From Tomitella fengzijianii (lineage in GTDB: Bacteria; Actinomycetota; Actinomycetes; Mycobacteriales; Mycobacteriaceae): a stretch of DNA of 64,000 nucleotides. Made by a program: the position numbers and the translations under genes. The stretch spans positions 3,841,501 to 3,905,500 of the forward strand of contig NZ_CP041765.1 in the NCBI RefSeq assembly GCF_007559025.1, written 5' to 3'. Below, piece after piece: positions 10,694 to 19,883 of the stretch (positions are counted from its first letter, which is position 1; every line of letters starts with the position of its first letter). The notes below the pieces were generated by a model that saw only the letters and a list, made by a program, of their open reading frames with translations, was not told where the DNA came from and made no database searches.

Positions 10694-11893
10694 ATGGAAG
10701 AGAGGCGCCCGGTGTATCTCACACCGTCGCAAAGCGCCCGGAGACTTCGCCAGGAATTGCGCCGCTACCTCGCCGAACTGCTCACCGATGAGGTGTGCGC
10801 CGGCATGGCGGCACCCGGCGAGACGGGCAGGCTGGCCAAATCGAAGATCCTCCGGCAGATGGGCGAAGACGGGTGGCTGGGAATCGGCTGGCCCACGGAA
10901 TACGGCGGCCAAGCGCGGGGGCCGGAGGCGCAGTACGTGCTGTTCGACGAGGCCTACCGCGCCGGGGCCCCGCTGCCCATGGTCACCCTGACGACGGTGG
11001 CCCCCACGCTGATGGCCAAGGGTTCTCCTGAACAGAAGGAGTACTTCCTGCCCCGGATCCTCCGGGGCGAGCTGATCTTCGCGATCGGATACACGGAGCC
11101 CGAGGCGGGGACCGACCTCGCGTCGCTGCGCACCAGGGCGGTGCGCGAGGGCGACGAGTACGTGATCAACGGCAACAAGATCTTCACGTCCGGCGGCGAT
11201 GAGGCCGACTGGATCTGGCTCGCTGCGCGGACCGACCCCGAAGCCCCCAAGCACAAGGGGATCTCGCTGATCCTCGTCCCGACCACGTCGAAAGGCTTCT
11301 CCACGACGCCCATCCACACCGTCGGCCGAGGACGGACGACGGCCAGCTACTACGACGACGTGCGGGTGCCCGCATCGAACGTCGTCGGCGCGGAGAACAA
11401 CGGATGGCACTTGATCACAACCCAGCTCAACCACGAGCGCGTGGGCCTGGCCGCGTTCAGCGGGATCTGCGAGGGGATGCTCGAGGAGACCCTCGCCTGG
11501 GCGAACCGGGCCGCCGCGGCCGACGGGCGCCGGATGATCGACATCCCCTGGGTGGCCGCCACGTTGGCGGAGGCCCACGCGCGTTTGAGCGCCATGCGCC
11601 TGATGAATCTGCGGCTGGTGGACTCCACCGCCGGCGGCGACGTGGCCCCCGGAGACGCCAGCGCGGCCAAGGTCTTCGCCACGGAAACCGCCGTCGACGT
11701 CTACCGCATGCTGCTCGAGGTGCGCGGTCCGTCGGCGCTGCGCATCACCGACTCCCCGTGGCGCCTCGACTCCGGCCGGCTCGCGGTGATGAACCTTGCC
11801 GCACAGATCAACACGTTCGGCGGCGGAGTGGCGGAGATCCAACGCGAGATCGTCGCCTGGGACCGACTCGGCCTGGCCAGGAGGGCACGATGA
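10694..11893 (+). CDS. Acyl-CoA dehydrogenase (FadE26-like subunit)
   Basis: 399 residues with the full acyl-CoA dehydrogenase fold: FAD/substrate block IGYTEPEAGTDLASL, NGNKIFTSGG, and the C-terminal block NTFGGGVAEIQREIVA. It introduces the alpha-beta double bond in an acyl-CoA. The next gene, overlapping by 4 nt, encodes a second, more diverged dehydrogenase. Such adjacent pairs form heterotetramers (ChsE1-ChsE2, ChsE4-ChsE5) specific for steroid side chains. The order dehydrogenase-dehydrogenase-FadD17-like ligase is the same as M. tuberculosis fadE26-fadE27-fadD17. First gene of an operon running to 17365. Confidence 0.9.
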   Translation: MEERRPVYLTPSQSARRLRQELRRYLAELLTDEVCAGMAAPGETGRLAKSKILRQMGEDGWLGIGWPTEYGGQARGPEAQYVLFDEAYRAGAPLPMVTLTTVAPTLMAKGSPEQKEYFLPRILRGELIFAIGYTEPEAGTDLASLRTRAVREGDEYVINGNKIFTSGGDEADWIWLAARTDPEAPKHKGISLILVPTTSKGFSTTPIHTVGRGRTTASYYDDVRVPASNVVGAENNGWHLITTQLNHERVGLAAFSGICEGMLEETLAWANRAAAADGRRMIDIPWVAATLAEAHARLSAMRLMNLRLVDSTAGGDVAPGDASAAKVFATETAVDVYRMLLEVRGPSALRITDSPWRLDSGRLAVMNLAAQINTFGGGVAEIQREIVAWDRLGLARRAR

Positions 11894-13017
11894 CCGAAGA
11901 ACGCATGGACTTCTCTCTCGGCGAGGACCATGAGGCCTTGCGCGGACTCGCCGCGGACGTGTTCGCGCGGTTCGGCGACGACGAGCGCATCGCGGCCATG
12001 GAGCGCGACGGAGTCCCCTACGACGAGCAGCTGTGGTCGAGCCTCCTCACCACCGGACTGATCGACGCCGTACTCCCGTCGGATGCCGGCGGTGGCGACG
12101 CCGGAATGGTGGGCCTCGCAGTGATCCTGGAGCAGCAGGGGATCCGCCTGGGGCGGGTTCCCCTGGCCTCCACCGGCACGGCCGCCCTTGCCCTCGCCCG
12201 TTTCCACGGCGCGGATGCGCCGCTGCTGGCCTCGCTGCGCCGCGGCGACGCCCGGATCGCGGTTGCCACGGCCGACGCGCGGTCCGGATTCGTCGTGCGC
12301 CGCGACGACGGCCGCACCGTCCTCACCGGCGGCTGCCCGCACGTGCACATGGCCGGGTCCTGCACACACGTCCTGGTCACGGCGGACGACGCGGGCATCG
12401 AACGCTGCTACGTCGTCCCGCTGGACAGGGACGGCGTCACGGCCGACGTCTTCGACGGCATCAGCCGCACCGCGCACGCCGACATCGTCCTCGACCGGGT
12501 ACCGGTGGGCGAGTCCGACCTGCTGGGCACCGCCGCCGACGGTGCCGCACCCGCGGCGTGGGTGCGGCACCGGTATCGCACCGCCGTGGCGGCGATCGTC
12601 TCCGGCGTGTGCGCCGAGGCGATCCGCCGGACTGCGCAGTACACCTCGCAGCGCACCCAGTTCGGGCGGCCGCTGTCGACCAACCAGGGCGTCGCGCTGC
12701 GCGCGGCCGACGCGTACATCGACACCGAGATCGTCCGCCTGACGATGCTGGACGCGGCGTGGCGATGCGACGTGGATTCCGACCCCGAGGCGGCGGTATT
12801 GACCGCGGCGTGGTGGGCGAAGGAAGGCGGCGTCCGCGTCGTGCACGCCACGCAGCATCTGCACGGCGGAATGGGCGCGGACGTGGACAACCACATCCAC
12901 CGGTTCTTCCTGTGGGCCCGCGAGTTGGACATGGTCGGCGGCCCGGCCCCGCTGGTGCTCGACGAACTCGCGAACACCCTGCGCACCCCCGACCCGCGCG
13001 AAGCGGTCCGGCCATGA
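11890..13017 (+). CDS. Acyl-CoA dehydrogenase (FadE27-like partner subunit)
   Basis: 375 residues, starting at ATG 11890 with ATGA overlap to the upstream stop, so translation is coupled. Domain blocks are recognisable (RTQFGRPLSTNQGVALRAAD; HATQHLHGGMGADVDNHIHRF) but the middle of the protein is diverged. In heteromeric steroid dehydrogenases one subunit supplies the catalytic base and the other completes the FAD site; this one most likely plays one of these roles with its neighbour. I do not assign which subunit carries the base. A long open frame starting at 11404 is not used because it overlaps the preceding gene. Confidence 0.88.
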   Translation: MTEERMDFSLGEDHEALRGLAADVFARFGDDERIAAMERDGVPYDEQLWSSLLTTGLIDAVLPSDAGGGDAGMVGLAVILEQQGIRLGRVPLASTGTAALALARFHGADAPLLASLRRGDARIAVATADARSGFVVRRDDGRTVLTGGCPHVHMAGSCTHVLVTADDAGIERCYVVPLDRDGVTADVFDGISRTAHADIVLDRVPVGESDLLGTAADGAAPAAWVRHRYRTAVAAIVSGVCAEAIRRTAQYTSQRTQFGRPLSTNQGVALRAADAYIDTEIVRLTMLDAAWRCDVDSDPEAAVLTAAWWAKEGGVRVVHATQHLHGGMGADVDNHIHRFFLWARELDMVGGPAPLVLDELANTLRTPDPREAVRP

Positions 13018-13099
13018 CGTCTCACACACCACCACTCGACCGGGACGGCGCAGGCCGTAGGCAGATACTGCAGTCGGCCCGGGCAGGAAGGCCCGGAGG

Positions 13100-14809
13100 A
13101 TGAACGACCGACCATTGACCACCGCCTCCTTGTTGCTGGAGAGAGCGGACGACGACCACGCGGCACTGCTCTTCGAGGACTCGCGCTGGACGTGGCGCCA
13201 GTTCGTCGCGGAGTCCTCCACCCGCGCGCGGCTCCTCCATGAGCTCCGGGACGGTGACCGCCCGTTCCACATCGGGGTGATGCTGGAGAACGACCCCGAG
13301 TACCTGTTCCTCATCGGTGGCGCCGCCCTTGCCGGCGCCACCGTGGTGGGGGTCAACCTCACACGCAGGGGCGGCGAGCTGGCTGAGGACATCCGCTTCA
13401 CGGACTGCCGGATCATCGTCACCGACAGCGCCTCGGCGGGACGGCTGGACGGCCTCGACCTGGGCATCGACCACAGCCGGGTCCTCGTGCTGGACTCGCC
13501 GGAGTACAAGACCATGCTCGAGGAGGCGGCCACCCGATCCGCGCCGGCGCTGCCCACGCCCGCCGCGCAGGATCCGGCCACCCGGCTGCTGCTGCTGTTC
13601 ACATCCGGATCGACGGGGCGGCCCAAGGCGGTGATCTGCTCCACCGGAAGGCTCGCCGCCATCGCGTCGCGCCGGCACATGGACATCGGCCGCGACGACG
13701 TCTCGTACAGCTCGATGCCGCTGTTCCACGGGAACGCGATCATGGCCTGCTGGGCGAGCACGCTTGCCACGGGCGGCACCTTCGCGCTCGCCCGCAGGTT
13801 CTCCGCGTCGCGATTCGTCCCCGATCTCATCAAATTCGGCGCAACGTATTTCACCTACGTCGGCCGCGCGTTGGCTTACGTCCTGGCAAGGCCCGAATCC
13901 GCGGACGAGAAGGCCACGAAGCTACGTTGCGCCTTCGGCACCGAGGCGTCCAGCGTCGACCGCCACGAGTTCCACCGGCGCTTCGGGATCATGCCGACCG
14001 AGAGCTTCGGCTCCAGCGAGGGCGGGCTGTCGATCGTCCGCACCGACGACACGCCGGAGGATGCGCTCGGCCGCCCGCAGCCCGGGCTGGATGCGGTGGT
14101 GCTCGACCCGTCGACCCTGCAGGAATGCCCCCGCGCGCGGTTCGATGCGAGCGGACGGCTGACCAACGCCGGCGAGGCGATCGGCGAGCTGGCGAACCTC
14201 ACCGGCGCTCGGCTGTTCGAGGGGTACTACAAGAACCCGGGTGCGGAGGCCGAGCGGGTGCGCGGCGACATCTTCCTCACCGGCGACCTGGGCTATCGCG
14301 ACGCCGAGGGGTTCTTCTACTTCGCCGGAAGATCAGGGGACAAGCTCCGCGTCGACAGCGAGAACTTCTCGTCGGCGCCCATCGAGCGGATCCTCACCCG
14401 CTATCCGGGCGTGCGACTCGCCGCCGTCTACGCGGCCCCCGACGAACGCACCGGCGACCAGGTCATGGCCACGCTGCAATTCCCCGATGCAGACGACTTC
14501 GACGCCCAGGCATTTGCAGAGTTCCTCGCCCGGCAGCCCGACCTGGGCACCAAATGGTCCCCGAGGTACGTGCGCATCGTGACCGACGTGCCGATCACGG
14601 CGACGCGGAAGATCGACAAAGCGCGGTTGCGCACCGAACTGTGGATGGTCGACGATCCGATCTTCCTGCGGCCCGGCTGCTCCGAGGAGTACCGGCCGAT
14701 GACCGACCGAGACCGCGGCGAGATCCGCCGCGGTTTCGAACGCAACAAGCGGCATGCGCTATTGCCGGCGCCGCCGGCTTCCGATGATTTTCCCGCAAGG
14801 AGGGACTGA
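13100..14809 (+). CDS. Acyl-CoA synthetase (FadD17-like)
   Basis: 569 residues of the adenylate-forming superfamily with LLLFTSGSTGRPKAV near residues 165-178, ESFGSSEGG as the A5 region, and LTGDLGYRDAEGFFYFAGR as the A7/A8 region. The sequence is strikingly like mycobacterial FadD17: short N-terminus, PLFHGNAIMACWA, and GATYFTYVGRALAYVLA. FadD17 and relatives activate steroid carboxylic acids with side chains. ATG 13100 follows a CCGGAGG site. The 82-bp gap before it shows no terminator. Its stop shares one base with the next start (TGATG). Confidence 0.9.
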   Translation: MNDRPLTTASLLLERADDDHAALLFEDSRWTWRQFVAESSTRARLLHELRDGDRPFHIGVMLENDPEYLFLIGGAALAGATVVGVNLTRRGGELAEDIRFTDCRIIVTDSASAGRLDGLDLGIDHSRVLVLDSPEYKTMLEEAATRSAPALPTPAAQDPATRLLLLFTSGSTGRPKAVICSTGRLAAIASRRHMDIGRDDVSYSSMPLFHGNAIMACWASTLATGGTFALARRFSASRFVPDLIKFGATYFTYVGRALAYVLARPESADEKATKLRCAFGTEASSVDRHEFHRRFGIMPTESFGSSEGGLSIVRTDDTPEDALGRPQPGLDAVVLDPSTLQECPRARFDASGRLTNAGEAIGELANLTGARLFEGYYKNPGAEAERVRGDIFLTGDLGYRDAEGFFYFAGRSGDKLRVDSENFSSAPIERILTRYPGVRLAAVYAAPDERTGDQVMATLQFPDADDFDAQAFAEFLARQPDLGTKWSPRYVRIVTDVPITATRKIDKARLRTELWMVDDPIFLRPGCSEEYRPMTDRDRGEIRRGFERNKRHALLPAPPASDDFPARRD

Positions 14810-15345
14810 TGGGCGAAGAAGAACTCGTCGCCAAGATCCAGGCGATGATCGACGACGGCGGCATCCGCACCTCGGTGGCCCGCGACCCGGTCAACAGGCC
14901 CATGATCCACCACCTGTGCGACGCACTGGGCGAGAAGAATCCGATCCACCTCGACCCGCAGGCGGCCAAGGCCGCGGGGCACCCCGACGTGGTCGCGCCC
15001 ACCGGCGCGCTGCAGGTGTGGAACATGACGGTCCCCGGCGAAGAGGACGCGGCGGGGCCAAGCCCCGTCGACGAGGCCTACGACACGCTGCGCTACAACG
15101 GGTTCCCGAATGTCGTCGCCGTCAACAGCGAGCAGGAGTATGTGCGGTACCTGGTGCCCGGCGACCTGCTGACCGCCGAAGAGCGCGTGGAGAGCATCTC
15201 GGCGCGCAAGAGCACCAAGCTGGGGCCGGGCCACTTCATCACCACGCTCACCACGTACTCGGATCAGAGCGGGAGCCCCGTCGGGACGATGCGCTTCCGC
15301 ACGCTCTGGTACGCCGCCGACGGGCAGGAGAGCGGCGATGAGTGA
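14809..15345 (+). CDS. MaoC-like hydratase, equivalent to the N-terminal half of ChsH2
   Basis: 178 residues. The N-terminal hotdog domain has LCDALGEKNPIHLDPQAA and APTGALQVW, the substrate-binding region of FAS1-type/MaoC dehydratases. In M. tuberculosis ChsH2 (Rv3542c) this domain is fused to a C-terminal DUF35 domain; here the DUF35 part is a separate gene that overlaps the 3' end by 8 nt. With the ChsH1-like MaoC encoded at 15778 it would form the heteromeric hydratase that adds water to a steroid enoyl-CoA carrying a shortened side chain (known for ChsH1-ChsH2, inferred here). Confidence 0.82.
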   Translation: MGEEELVAKIQAMIDDGGIRTSVARDPVNRPMIHHLCDALGEKNPIHLDPQAAKAAGHPDVVAPTGALQVWNMTVPGEEDAAGPSPVDEAYDTLRYNGFPNVVAVNSEQEYVRYLVPGDLLTAEERVESISARKSTKLGPGHFITTLTTYSDQSGSPVGTMRFRTLWYAADGQESGDE

Positions 15346-15742
15346 GGCGCTGCGGCCGCGGCCGCCCATCAATGCCGACAACCGCTTCTACTTCGACGCG
15401 CTCGACGCCGGCACCGTCTGCGCCCAGTGCTGCGATGCCTGCGGCGAGTTCCGCCATCCCCCCGTCCCCATGTGCCCGCGGTGCCACTCGCTCGAGTGGT
15501 CCCCGCGGGAGATGCCGGGCGAAGGCGAACTCGTCAGCTTCGTCGTCATGCACCATCCCGTGCGGCCGCCGTTCGAAGACGGATACATCGTGGCCCTCGT
15601 CGAATTCCCCGAGGGTCCGCGCATGGTGATGAACCTCGAAGGGATCGCCGAAGACGACGTCAAAATCGGAATGACGTTGCGCGTCGCCGCGGAGGCGGTG
15701 GATGACGAGCTGACGCTTCCCGTCGCCCGGCCGATCACCTAG
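15338..15742 (+). CDS. DUF35 OB-fold/zinc-ribbon protein, equivalent to the C-terminal half of ChsH2
   Basis: 134 residues. A rubredoxin-like zinc ribbon with paired cysteines (CDACGEF ... CPRCHSL) at residues about 30-52 is followed by an OB fold (GEGELVSFVVMHHP onward). DUF35 proteins bind CoA substrates and form obligate complexes with thiolase-like aldolases of the Ltp2 type, two genes downstream. As a free-standing subunit it has to join both the hydratase and the aldolase by non-covalent contacts. Starts at ATG 15338, inside the end of the MaoC gene. Confidence 0.87.
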   Translation: MSEALRPRPPINADNRFYFDALDAGTVCAQCCDACGEFRHPPVPMCPRCHSLEWSPREMPGEGELVSFVVMHHPVRPPFEDGYIVALVEFPEGPRMVMNLEGIAEDDVKIGMTLRVAAEAVDDELTLPVARPIT

Positions 15743-15777
15743 ATCCGATCTTCTTTTACATGCAGAGGAGTAAAACA

Positions 15778-16194
15778 ATGGCAGATCGTCGCGTCGGCGA
15801 AACGCTCCCCGAATCACATGTCCCGATCACCGCCACCCTGATCGCCTCCGGGGCGATTGCGACCAGGGATTTCCAGCGCGTGCACCATGATCGCGATGCC
15901 GCGCAGGCCGCCGGCACCAAGGACATCTTCATGAACATCCTGACGACCAACGGCCTGGTGACCCGGTACCTCACCGAGTGGGCCGGCCCTTCCGCCCGGA
16001 TGAAGAAGTTGAGCATCGGCCTGGGGGCACCGAACTTTCCCGGTGACGAGATGACCCTGACGGGCGTGGTGGAAGACGTCGCGGACGACGGCACCGTGCG
16101 GGTGTCGGTACAGGGCCGCAATTCACTCGGCACCCATGTATCCGCTCAGGCGCATCTCGCCTTCCACGGTGCGGAGGTGCTCGAGAATGCGTGA
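15778..16194 (+). CDS. MaoC-family enoyl-CoA hydratase (ChsH1-like)
   Basis: 138 residues, a single hotdog domain. The hydratase-2 dyad is visible as D31 and H36 in ATRDFQRVHHDRDAA. The loop PNFPGDEMTLTGVV is typical of small MaoC hydratases such as ChsH1 (Rv3541c). Start ATG 15778 has AGAGGAG 8 nt upstream; the in-frame ATG at 15760 precedes that site. It presumably supplies the catalytic residues of the hydratase complex with the 14809 product. The 3' end overlaps the aldolase gene by 8 nt. Confidence 0.9.
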   Translation: MADRRVGETLPESHVPITATLIASGAIATRDFQRVHHDRDAAQAAGTKDIFMNILTTNGLVTRYLTEWAGPSARMKKLSIGLGAPNFPGDEMTLTGVVEDVADDGTVRVSVQGRNSLGTHVSAQAHLAFHGAEVLENA

Positions 16195-17365
16195 GATAGC
16201 GGACAAGACCGCCATCGCCGGAATTGGCGCCACGGAGTTCTCGAAAGAGTCCGGCAGGTCGGAACTGCAGCTTGCCCTCGAAGCATGCAAGGCGGCGCTC
16301 GATGACGCCGGCATCAACCCGCACGACGTCGACGGCATGGTCACGTACTCGATGGATACGAATCCGACGATCGACGTGGCGCGCGGTCTGGGTTGCGAGA
16401 ACCTCAACTTCTTCAGCCTGGTCGACTACGGGGGCGGCGCCGCGGCGGGCACGCTGTTGCACGCGGCGATGGCGGTGGCGAGTGGCGCCGCCGAGACGGT
16501 GCTGTGCTACCGCGCATTCAACGAGCGGTCCGGGAACCGGTTCGGCACGGGCATGAGCGTCGAGGGGATGGCACCGGACGCGCGGGCGGCGAACTACGCC
16601 TGGTACCTGCCGTACGGACTGCTGACGCCGGCGTCCTGGGTGGCGATGTTCGCGCGCCGGTACATGCACGTCGCCGGCGCGACCAGCGAGGATTTCGGGC
16701 GGGTCGCGGTGGCGGACAGGAAGCATGCCGCAACGAATCCCAAGGCGTGGTTCCACGGCAAGCCGATCAGCCTCGCCGACCACCAGCAGTCGCGGTGGAT
16801 CGCGAAGCCTCTGCATCTGCTCGACTGCTGCCAGGAATCGGACGGCGGGCAGGCGTTCGTGGTGACGAGCACCGAACGCGCCCGGGACCTCAAGTCCAGA
16901 CCCGTGATCATCCGCTCCGCCGCGCAGGGCGCGGGATACGACCAGCACTCGATGACCAGCTACTACCGCGGCGACAGAGATCGTGCACTGCCCGAGATGG
17001 GCGTCGTCGCAAAACGGCTGTGGTCGGACACCGGACTGGGGCCGCGCGATATCCAGACAGCGGTGTTCTACGACCACTTCACGCCGTTCGTGCTGTGTCA
17101 GCTCGAAGAGTTCGGCTTCTGCAGCCCGGGGGATGCGAAGGACTTCATCAAGGACGGAGCCATCGAACTCGGCGGCGCCCTTCCGGTGAACACGCACGGC
17201 GGTCAGCTCGGTGAGGCCTACATCCACGGCATGAACGGAATCGCCGAGGGCGCCCGGCAGATTCGCGGCGAATCGGTGAATCAGGTCGAGGGTGCCGAGA
17301 ACGTCCTCGTCACCGCCGGAACCGGCGTTCCGACGAGCGCGGTGATCCTGGGGGCGGACGGCTGA
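16187..17365 (+). CDS. Ltp2-like thiolase-fold aldolase (lipid-transfer protein)
   Basis: 392 residues with a thiolase fold but without thiolase cysteines in the usual motif, as in Ltp2/SCP2-thiolase proteins. Two tyrosines, Y295 (VFYDHFTPF) and Y345 (GQLGEAYIHG), sit at the spacing of the catalytic tyrosines known in Ltp2 retro-aldolases. These enzymes split the 17-hydroxy side-chain CoA into propionyl-CoA and androst-type ketone together with a DUF35 partner, encoded here at 15338. The start is ATG 16187, inside the upstream gene's last codons. This ends the tightly coupled operon; 165 bp follow before the next gene. Confidence 0.88.
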   Translation: MREIADKTAIAGIGATEFSKESGRSELQLALEACKAALDDAGINPHDVDGMVTYSMDTNPTIDVARGLGCENLNFFSLVDYGGGAAAGTLLHAAMAVASGAAETVLCYRAFNERSGNRFGTGMSVEGMAPDARAANYAWYLPYGLLTPASWVAMFARRYMHVAGATSEDFGRVAVADRKHAATNPKAWFHGKPISLADHQQSRWIAKPLHLLDCCQESDGGQAFVVTSTERARDLKSRPVIIRSAAQGAGYDQHSMTSYYRGDRDRALPEMGVVAKRLWSDTGLGPRDIQTAVFYDHFTPFVLCQLEEFGFCSPGDAKDFIKDGAIELGGALPVNTHGGQLGEAYIHGMNGIAEGARQIRGESVNQVEGAENVLVTAGTGVPTSAVILGADG

Positions 17366-17530
17366 CCCCGGCGGGCGGTCACACCGTCCGCCCGACGACC
17401 GGCCATCCGGGTGGATCCGTTGGACGGCACGAATCGTGCGCCCCCGGGGTCGGAGGCGCGCTCGGCTCCGGGGGCCGGCGGCGCCCACGTTCTGCGCGGC
17501 GCACGAGATATCAGATTGCGTAAGGAGCCT

Positions 17531-18964
17531 ATGACTATGTCCACCACTGTAGAAAACATTTCAGAGACCACCGAGGAGGCCGCGCAGGTATTCGCGCGGA
17601 ACGCCGTGGCGGTCGGATTCGACGACCTCCCCGAGGGCGTGGCCGAGATGACCGGCAAGGCCATCATGGACACGCTGGGCGTCATCCTTCCGGCGAGTAC
17701 GACCTCGGTGGAGGCGCGACTGCTCGCCGAACACGTCCTGGACTTCGGCGGAAAAGGTGAATCGACGGTTCTGGGATTCGGCACGAAGGCGCCCGCGTGG
17801 CTCGCCGGGTATGTGAACGGTGCGATGGTGAACTGCGGAGACTACAGCGACCTGCACCCGGACGCGGCGCACATCTCCTCCCCCGTAGTGCCCGCAGCCC
17901 TGGCCCTGGCAGAGCGGCAGGGCGGCGTCAGCGGGCGTGATCTGATCACCGCGGTAGCTGTGGGCGTGGACCTGCAGTGCCGCCTGACCAGGGCGGCGGC
18001 CGCCCAGCCCGGCGGAGTCATGGCGCCGTGGCATCCGGCGCCGGTGTTCGGCGTCTTCGGAGCCGCGTTGGCCTGCAGCAAGCTGCTCGGCCTCGATGTG
18101 AACCAGACTGTGGACGCCCTGGGCATCGCCTTCACCCAGGCGGCCGGAACCCAGGAGATCGTGTTCGGCAAGGACTCGACCATCCGCGGCTTCGGGCATG
18201 CAGTGCCGGGCGAGGTCGGAGTGCGCGCTGCGCAGCTGGCGCAGCTGGGGATCAGCGGGGTGCGGAACAGCCTGGACGGACCGCGGGGATTGTGGAACAC
18301 CTACTACCGCGGCATCTACGACAGAGAGCTTCTGCTCGGAGGGCTGGGGACCCGCTACGACGTGCTGAACGACGGCTTCAAGCCCTGGCCGTCGTGCGCA
18401 TTCACGCACGTTTTCGTGGACATGGTCCAGGAGCTCCAGCGCGAGAATGGTTTCGCCGGCGACGAGGTGGAGTCGGTCCTGGTCACCGTCGGCGACTTCG
18501 CCCGCGGCCAGACCGAGCCGCTCGAGGAATGGCGCCGGCCGGCCAATTCGATGCTCGCCAAGCTCAGTGTGCCGTTCACGGTCGCCACGGTCCTGCATAC
18601 GGGGAACGTGACCATCGCCGACTACGCGGAGGAGAAGCGCGTGGACGGCGAGGTGCTTGCGATGGCGGACCGCATCACGTCGCGCTTCGATCCCCAGTAC
18701 AACTTCGTCTCGGGAGCGGGCTTCCCCGGAGGTGAAATCGAGATAGTGCTGCGGGACGGCCGGGTGCTGCGCCGACAGCAGCCGCGGGCCTACGGCCATC
18801 CGCTGAAGCCGATGTCCTGGGACGGACTGATCGCGAAATTCAGGGACTGCGCAGCATACTCCGCGCGCACGGTTCCCCCGGCGGACCTTGATCAGGCCGT
18901 GGAAGGTTTCCGCACCCTCGAGTCGGTGGACGACGTGGGCGCGCTGATAGCCCTGGTCGGCTGA
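17531..18964 (+). CDS. MmgE/PrpD family protein
   Basis: 477 residues. The fold is that of 2-methylcitrate dehydratase/cis-aconitate decarboxylase (PrpD/MmgE); recognisable blocks are MVNCGDYSDLHPDAAHISSP and KPWPSCAFTHVFVDM. Reactions in this family are dehydration, isomerisation or decarboxylation of polycarboxylates. PrpD handles propionyl-CoA-derived methylcitrate, and sterol side-chain cleavage releases propionyl-CoA, but MmgE/PrpD members in catabolic islands are diverse and the substrate is open. Start ATG 17531 follows TAAGGAG; an upstream in-frame ATG at 17411 does not. Confidence 0.85.
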   Translation: MTMSTTVENISETTEEAAQVFARNAVAVGFDDLPEGVAEMTGKAIMDTLGVILPASTTSVEARLLAEHVLDFGGKGESTVLGFGTKAPAWLAGYVNGAMVNCGDYSDLHPDAAHISSPVVPAALALAERQGGVSGRDLITAVAVGVDLQCRLTRAAAAQPGGVMAPWHPAPVFGVFGAALACSKLLGLDVNQTVDALGIAFTQAAGTQEIVFGKDSTIRGFGHAVPGEVGVRAAQLAQLGISGVRNSLDGPRGLWNTYYRGIYDRELLLGGLGTRYDVLNDGFKPWPSCAFTHVFVDMVQELQRENGFAGDEVESVLVTVGDFARGQTEPLEEWRRPANSMLAKLSVPFTVATVLHTGNVTIADYAEEKRVDGEVLAMADRITSRFDPQYNFVSGAGFPGGEIEIVLRDGRVLRRQQPRAYGHPLKPMSWDGLIAKFRDCAAYSARTVPPADLDQAVEGFRTLESVDDVGALIALVG

Positions 18965-19022
18965 ACGGAGATCCGATCCGATCGACAGTGATTGTCAATA
19001 ATCAACCTCAAGGAGACTCCTG

Positions 19023-19805
19023 ATGCAACTCAAAGACAAAGTCGCAGTGATCACCGGATCCGGTGCGGGCATAGGCAGACAGTCGGCGATCCGGTTCGCC
19101 GCAGAAGGCGCGCGGGTGATCGTCAGCGACGTCAATGACGACGCCGGCGCCGAAACCGTGGACCAGATCCGCAGCAACGGCAACGAGGCGACGTACTGTG
19201 CATGCGACGTGACGCAGGTCGCCGAGCTGGAAAAGCTGATGGACTTCGCCGCCACCACGTACGGCGGAGTCGACGTCTTCTGGCACAACGCCGGGACCAC
19301 CGGCTCCGCGTTCGGTGCGGACGGGACCGGCTACCAGAGCGGAGTCACAGAAGCCGACTGGGACCAGCAGATGGACGTCCACCTCAAGGCGGGGTTCTTC
19401 GGGGCTCGGTTGGCGGTGGACCAGATGATGCAGCGGGGCGGCGGTGCGATCCTGTTCACCAGCTCGGCCGCCGCGCTCAAGCCGCCGCCCGAGGTCTCGC
19501 CCGCGTATCCCGTGGCCAAGCACGGCCTGATCCTGTTGACCAAGATGATGGCGATGGACCTGGCCAAGCACAATATCCGGGTGAACGCGATCTGCCCTGC
19601 CTCGATCAGGACCGCGATGATCGAGTCCCTGCTCGCCGACGAGTCGACGAAGGGCGTGGTCGACGAGCTGGTCAAGAAGATGCCGATGGGCAGGATCCTT
19701 GAGATGGAGGAGGTGGCGAACTGCGCCGCTTTCCTCGTCTCCGAGCAGGCATCTGCGCTCACCGGAGTCGTCCTCCCCATCGACGGCGGACGTACCGCAC
19801 TCTGA
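19023..19805 (+). CDS. Short-chain dehydrogenase/reductase
   Basis: 260 residues. Classical SDR: cofactor motif TGSGAGIG at residues about 11-18, the NAG block, catalytic serine region TSSAAAL and Y162-x3-K166 in PAYPVAKHG. The acidic residue after the second strand (VSDVN) suggests NAD(H). It probably oxidises a beta-hydroxyacyl-CoA or a steroid alcohol (inference from context). The start has AAGGAG upstream. A strong hairpin separates it from the next gene on the same strand. Confidence 0.9.
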   Translation: MQLKDKVAVITGSGAGIGRQSAIRFAAEGARVIVSDVNDDAGAETVDQIRSNGNEATYCACDVTQVAELEKLMDFAATTYGGVDVFWHNAGTTGSAFGADGTGYQSGVTEADWDQQMDVHLKAGFFGARLAVDQMMQRGGGAILFTSSAAALKPPPEVSPAYPVAKHGLILLTKMMAMDLAKHNIRVNAICPASIRTAMIESLLADESTKGVVDELVKKMPMGRILEMEEVANCAAFLVSEQASALTGVVLPIDGGRTAL

Positions 19806-19809
19806 TGCC

Positions 19810-19862
19810 CTGCAGTCCCGGCGTCGAGAGCTCGTCGAAGCCGTGAAACGCCGGGGCTGCAG
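19810..19862 (+). terminator. Long hairpin between SDR and second Ltp gene
   Basis: 15-bp arms (19810-19824 and 19848-19862, with one G-U pair) and a 23-nt loop that can itself fold. No T-run follows, so it may act as an attenuator or mRNA boundary rather than a complete stop. Confidence 0.55.
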
Positions 19863-19883
19863 CAGGATACGAAGGCGACCCAC

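Noticed and set aside
11404-11889. Long upstream extension of the second acyl-CoA dehydrogenase
   Set aside because: Overlaps the first dehydrogenase out of frame; homology begins at ATG 11890 with a coupled start.
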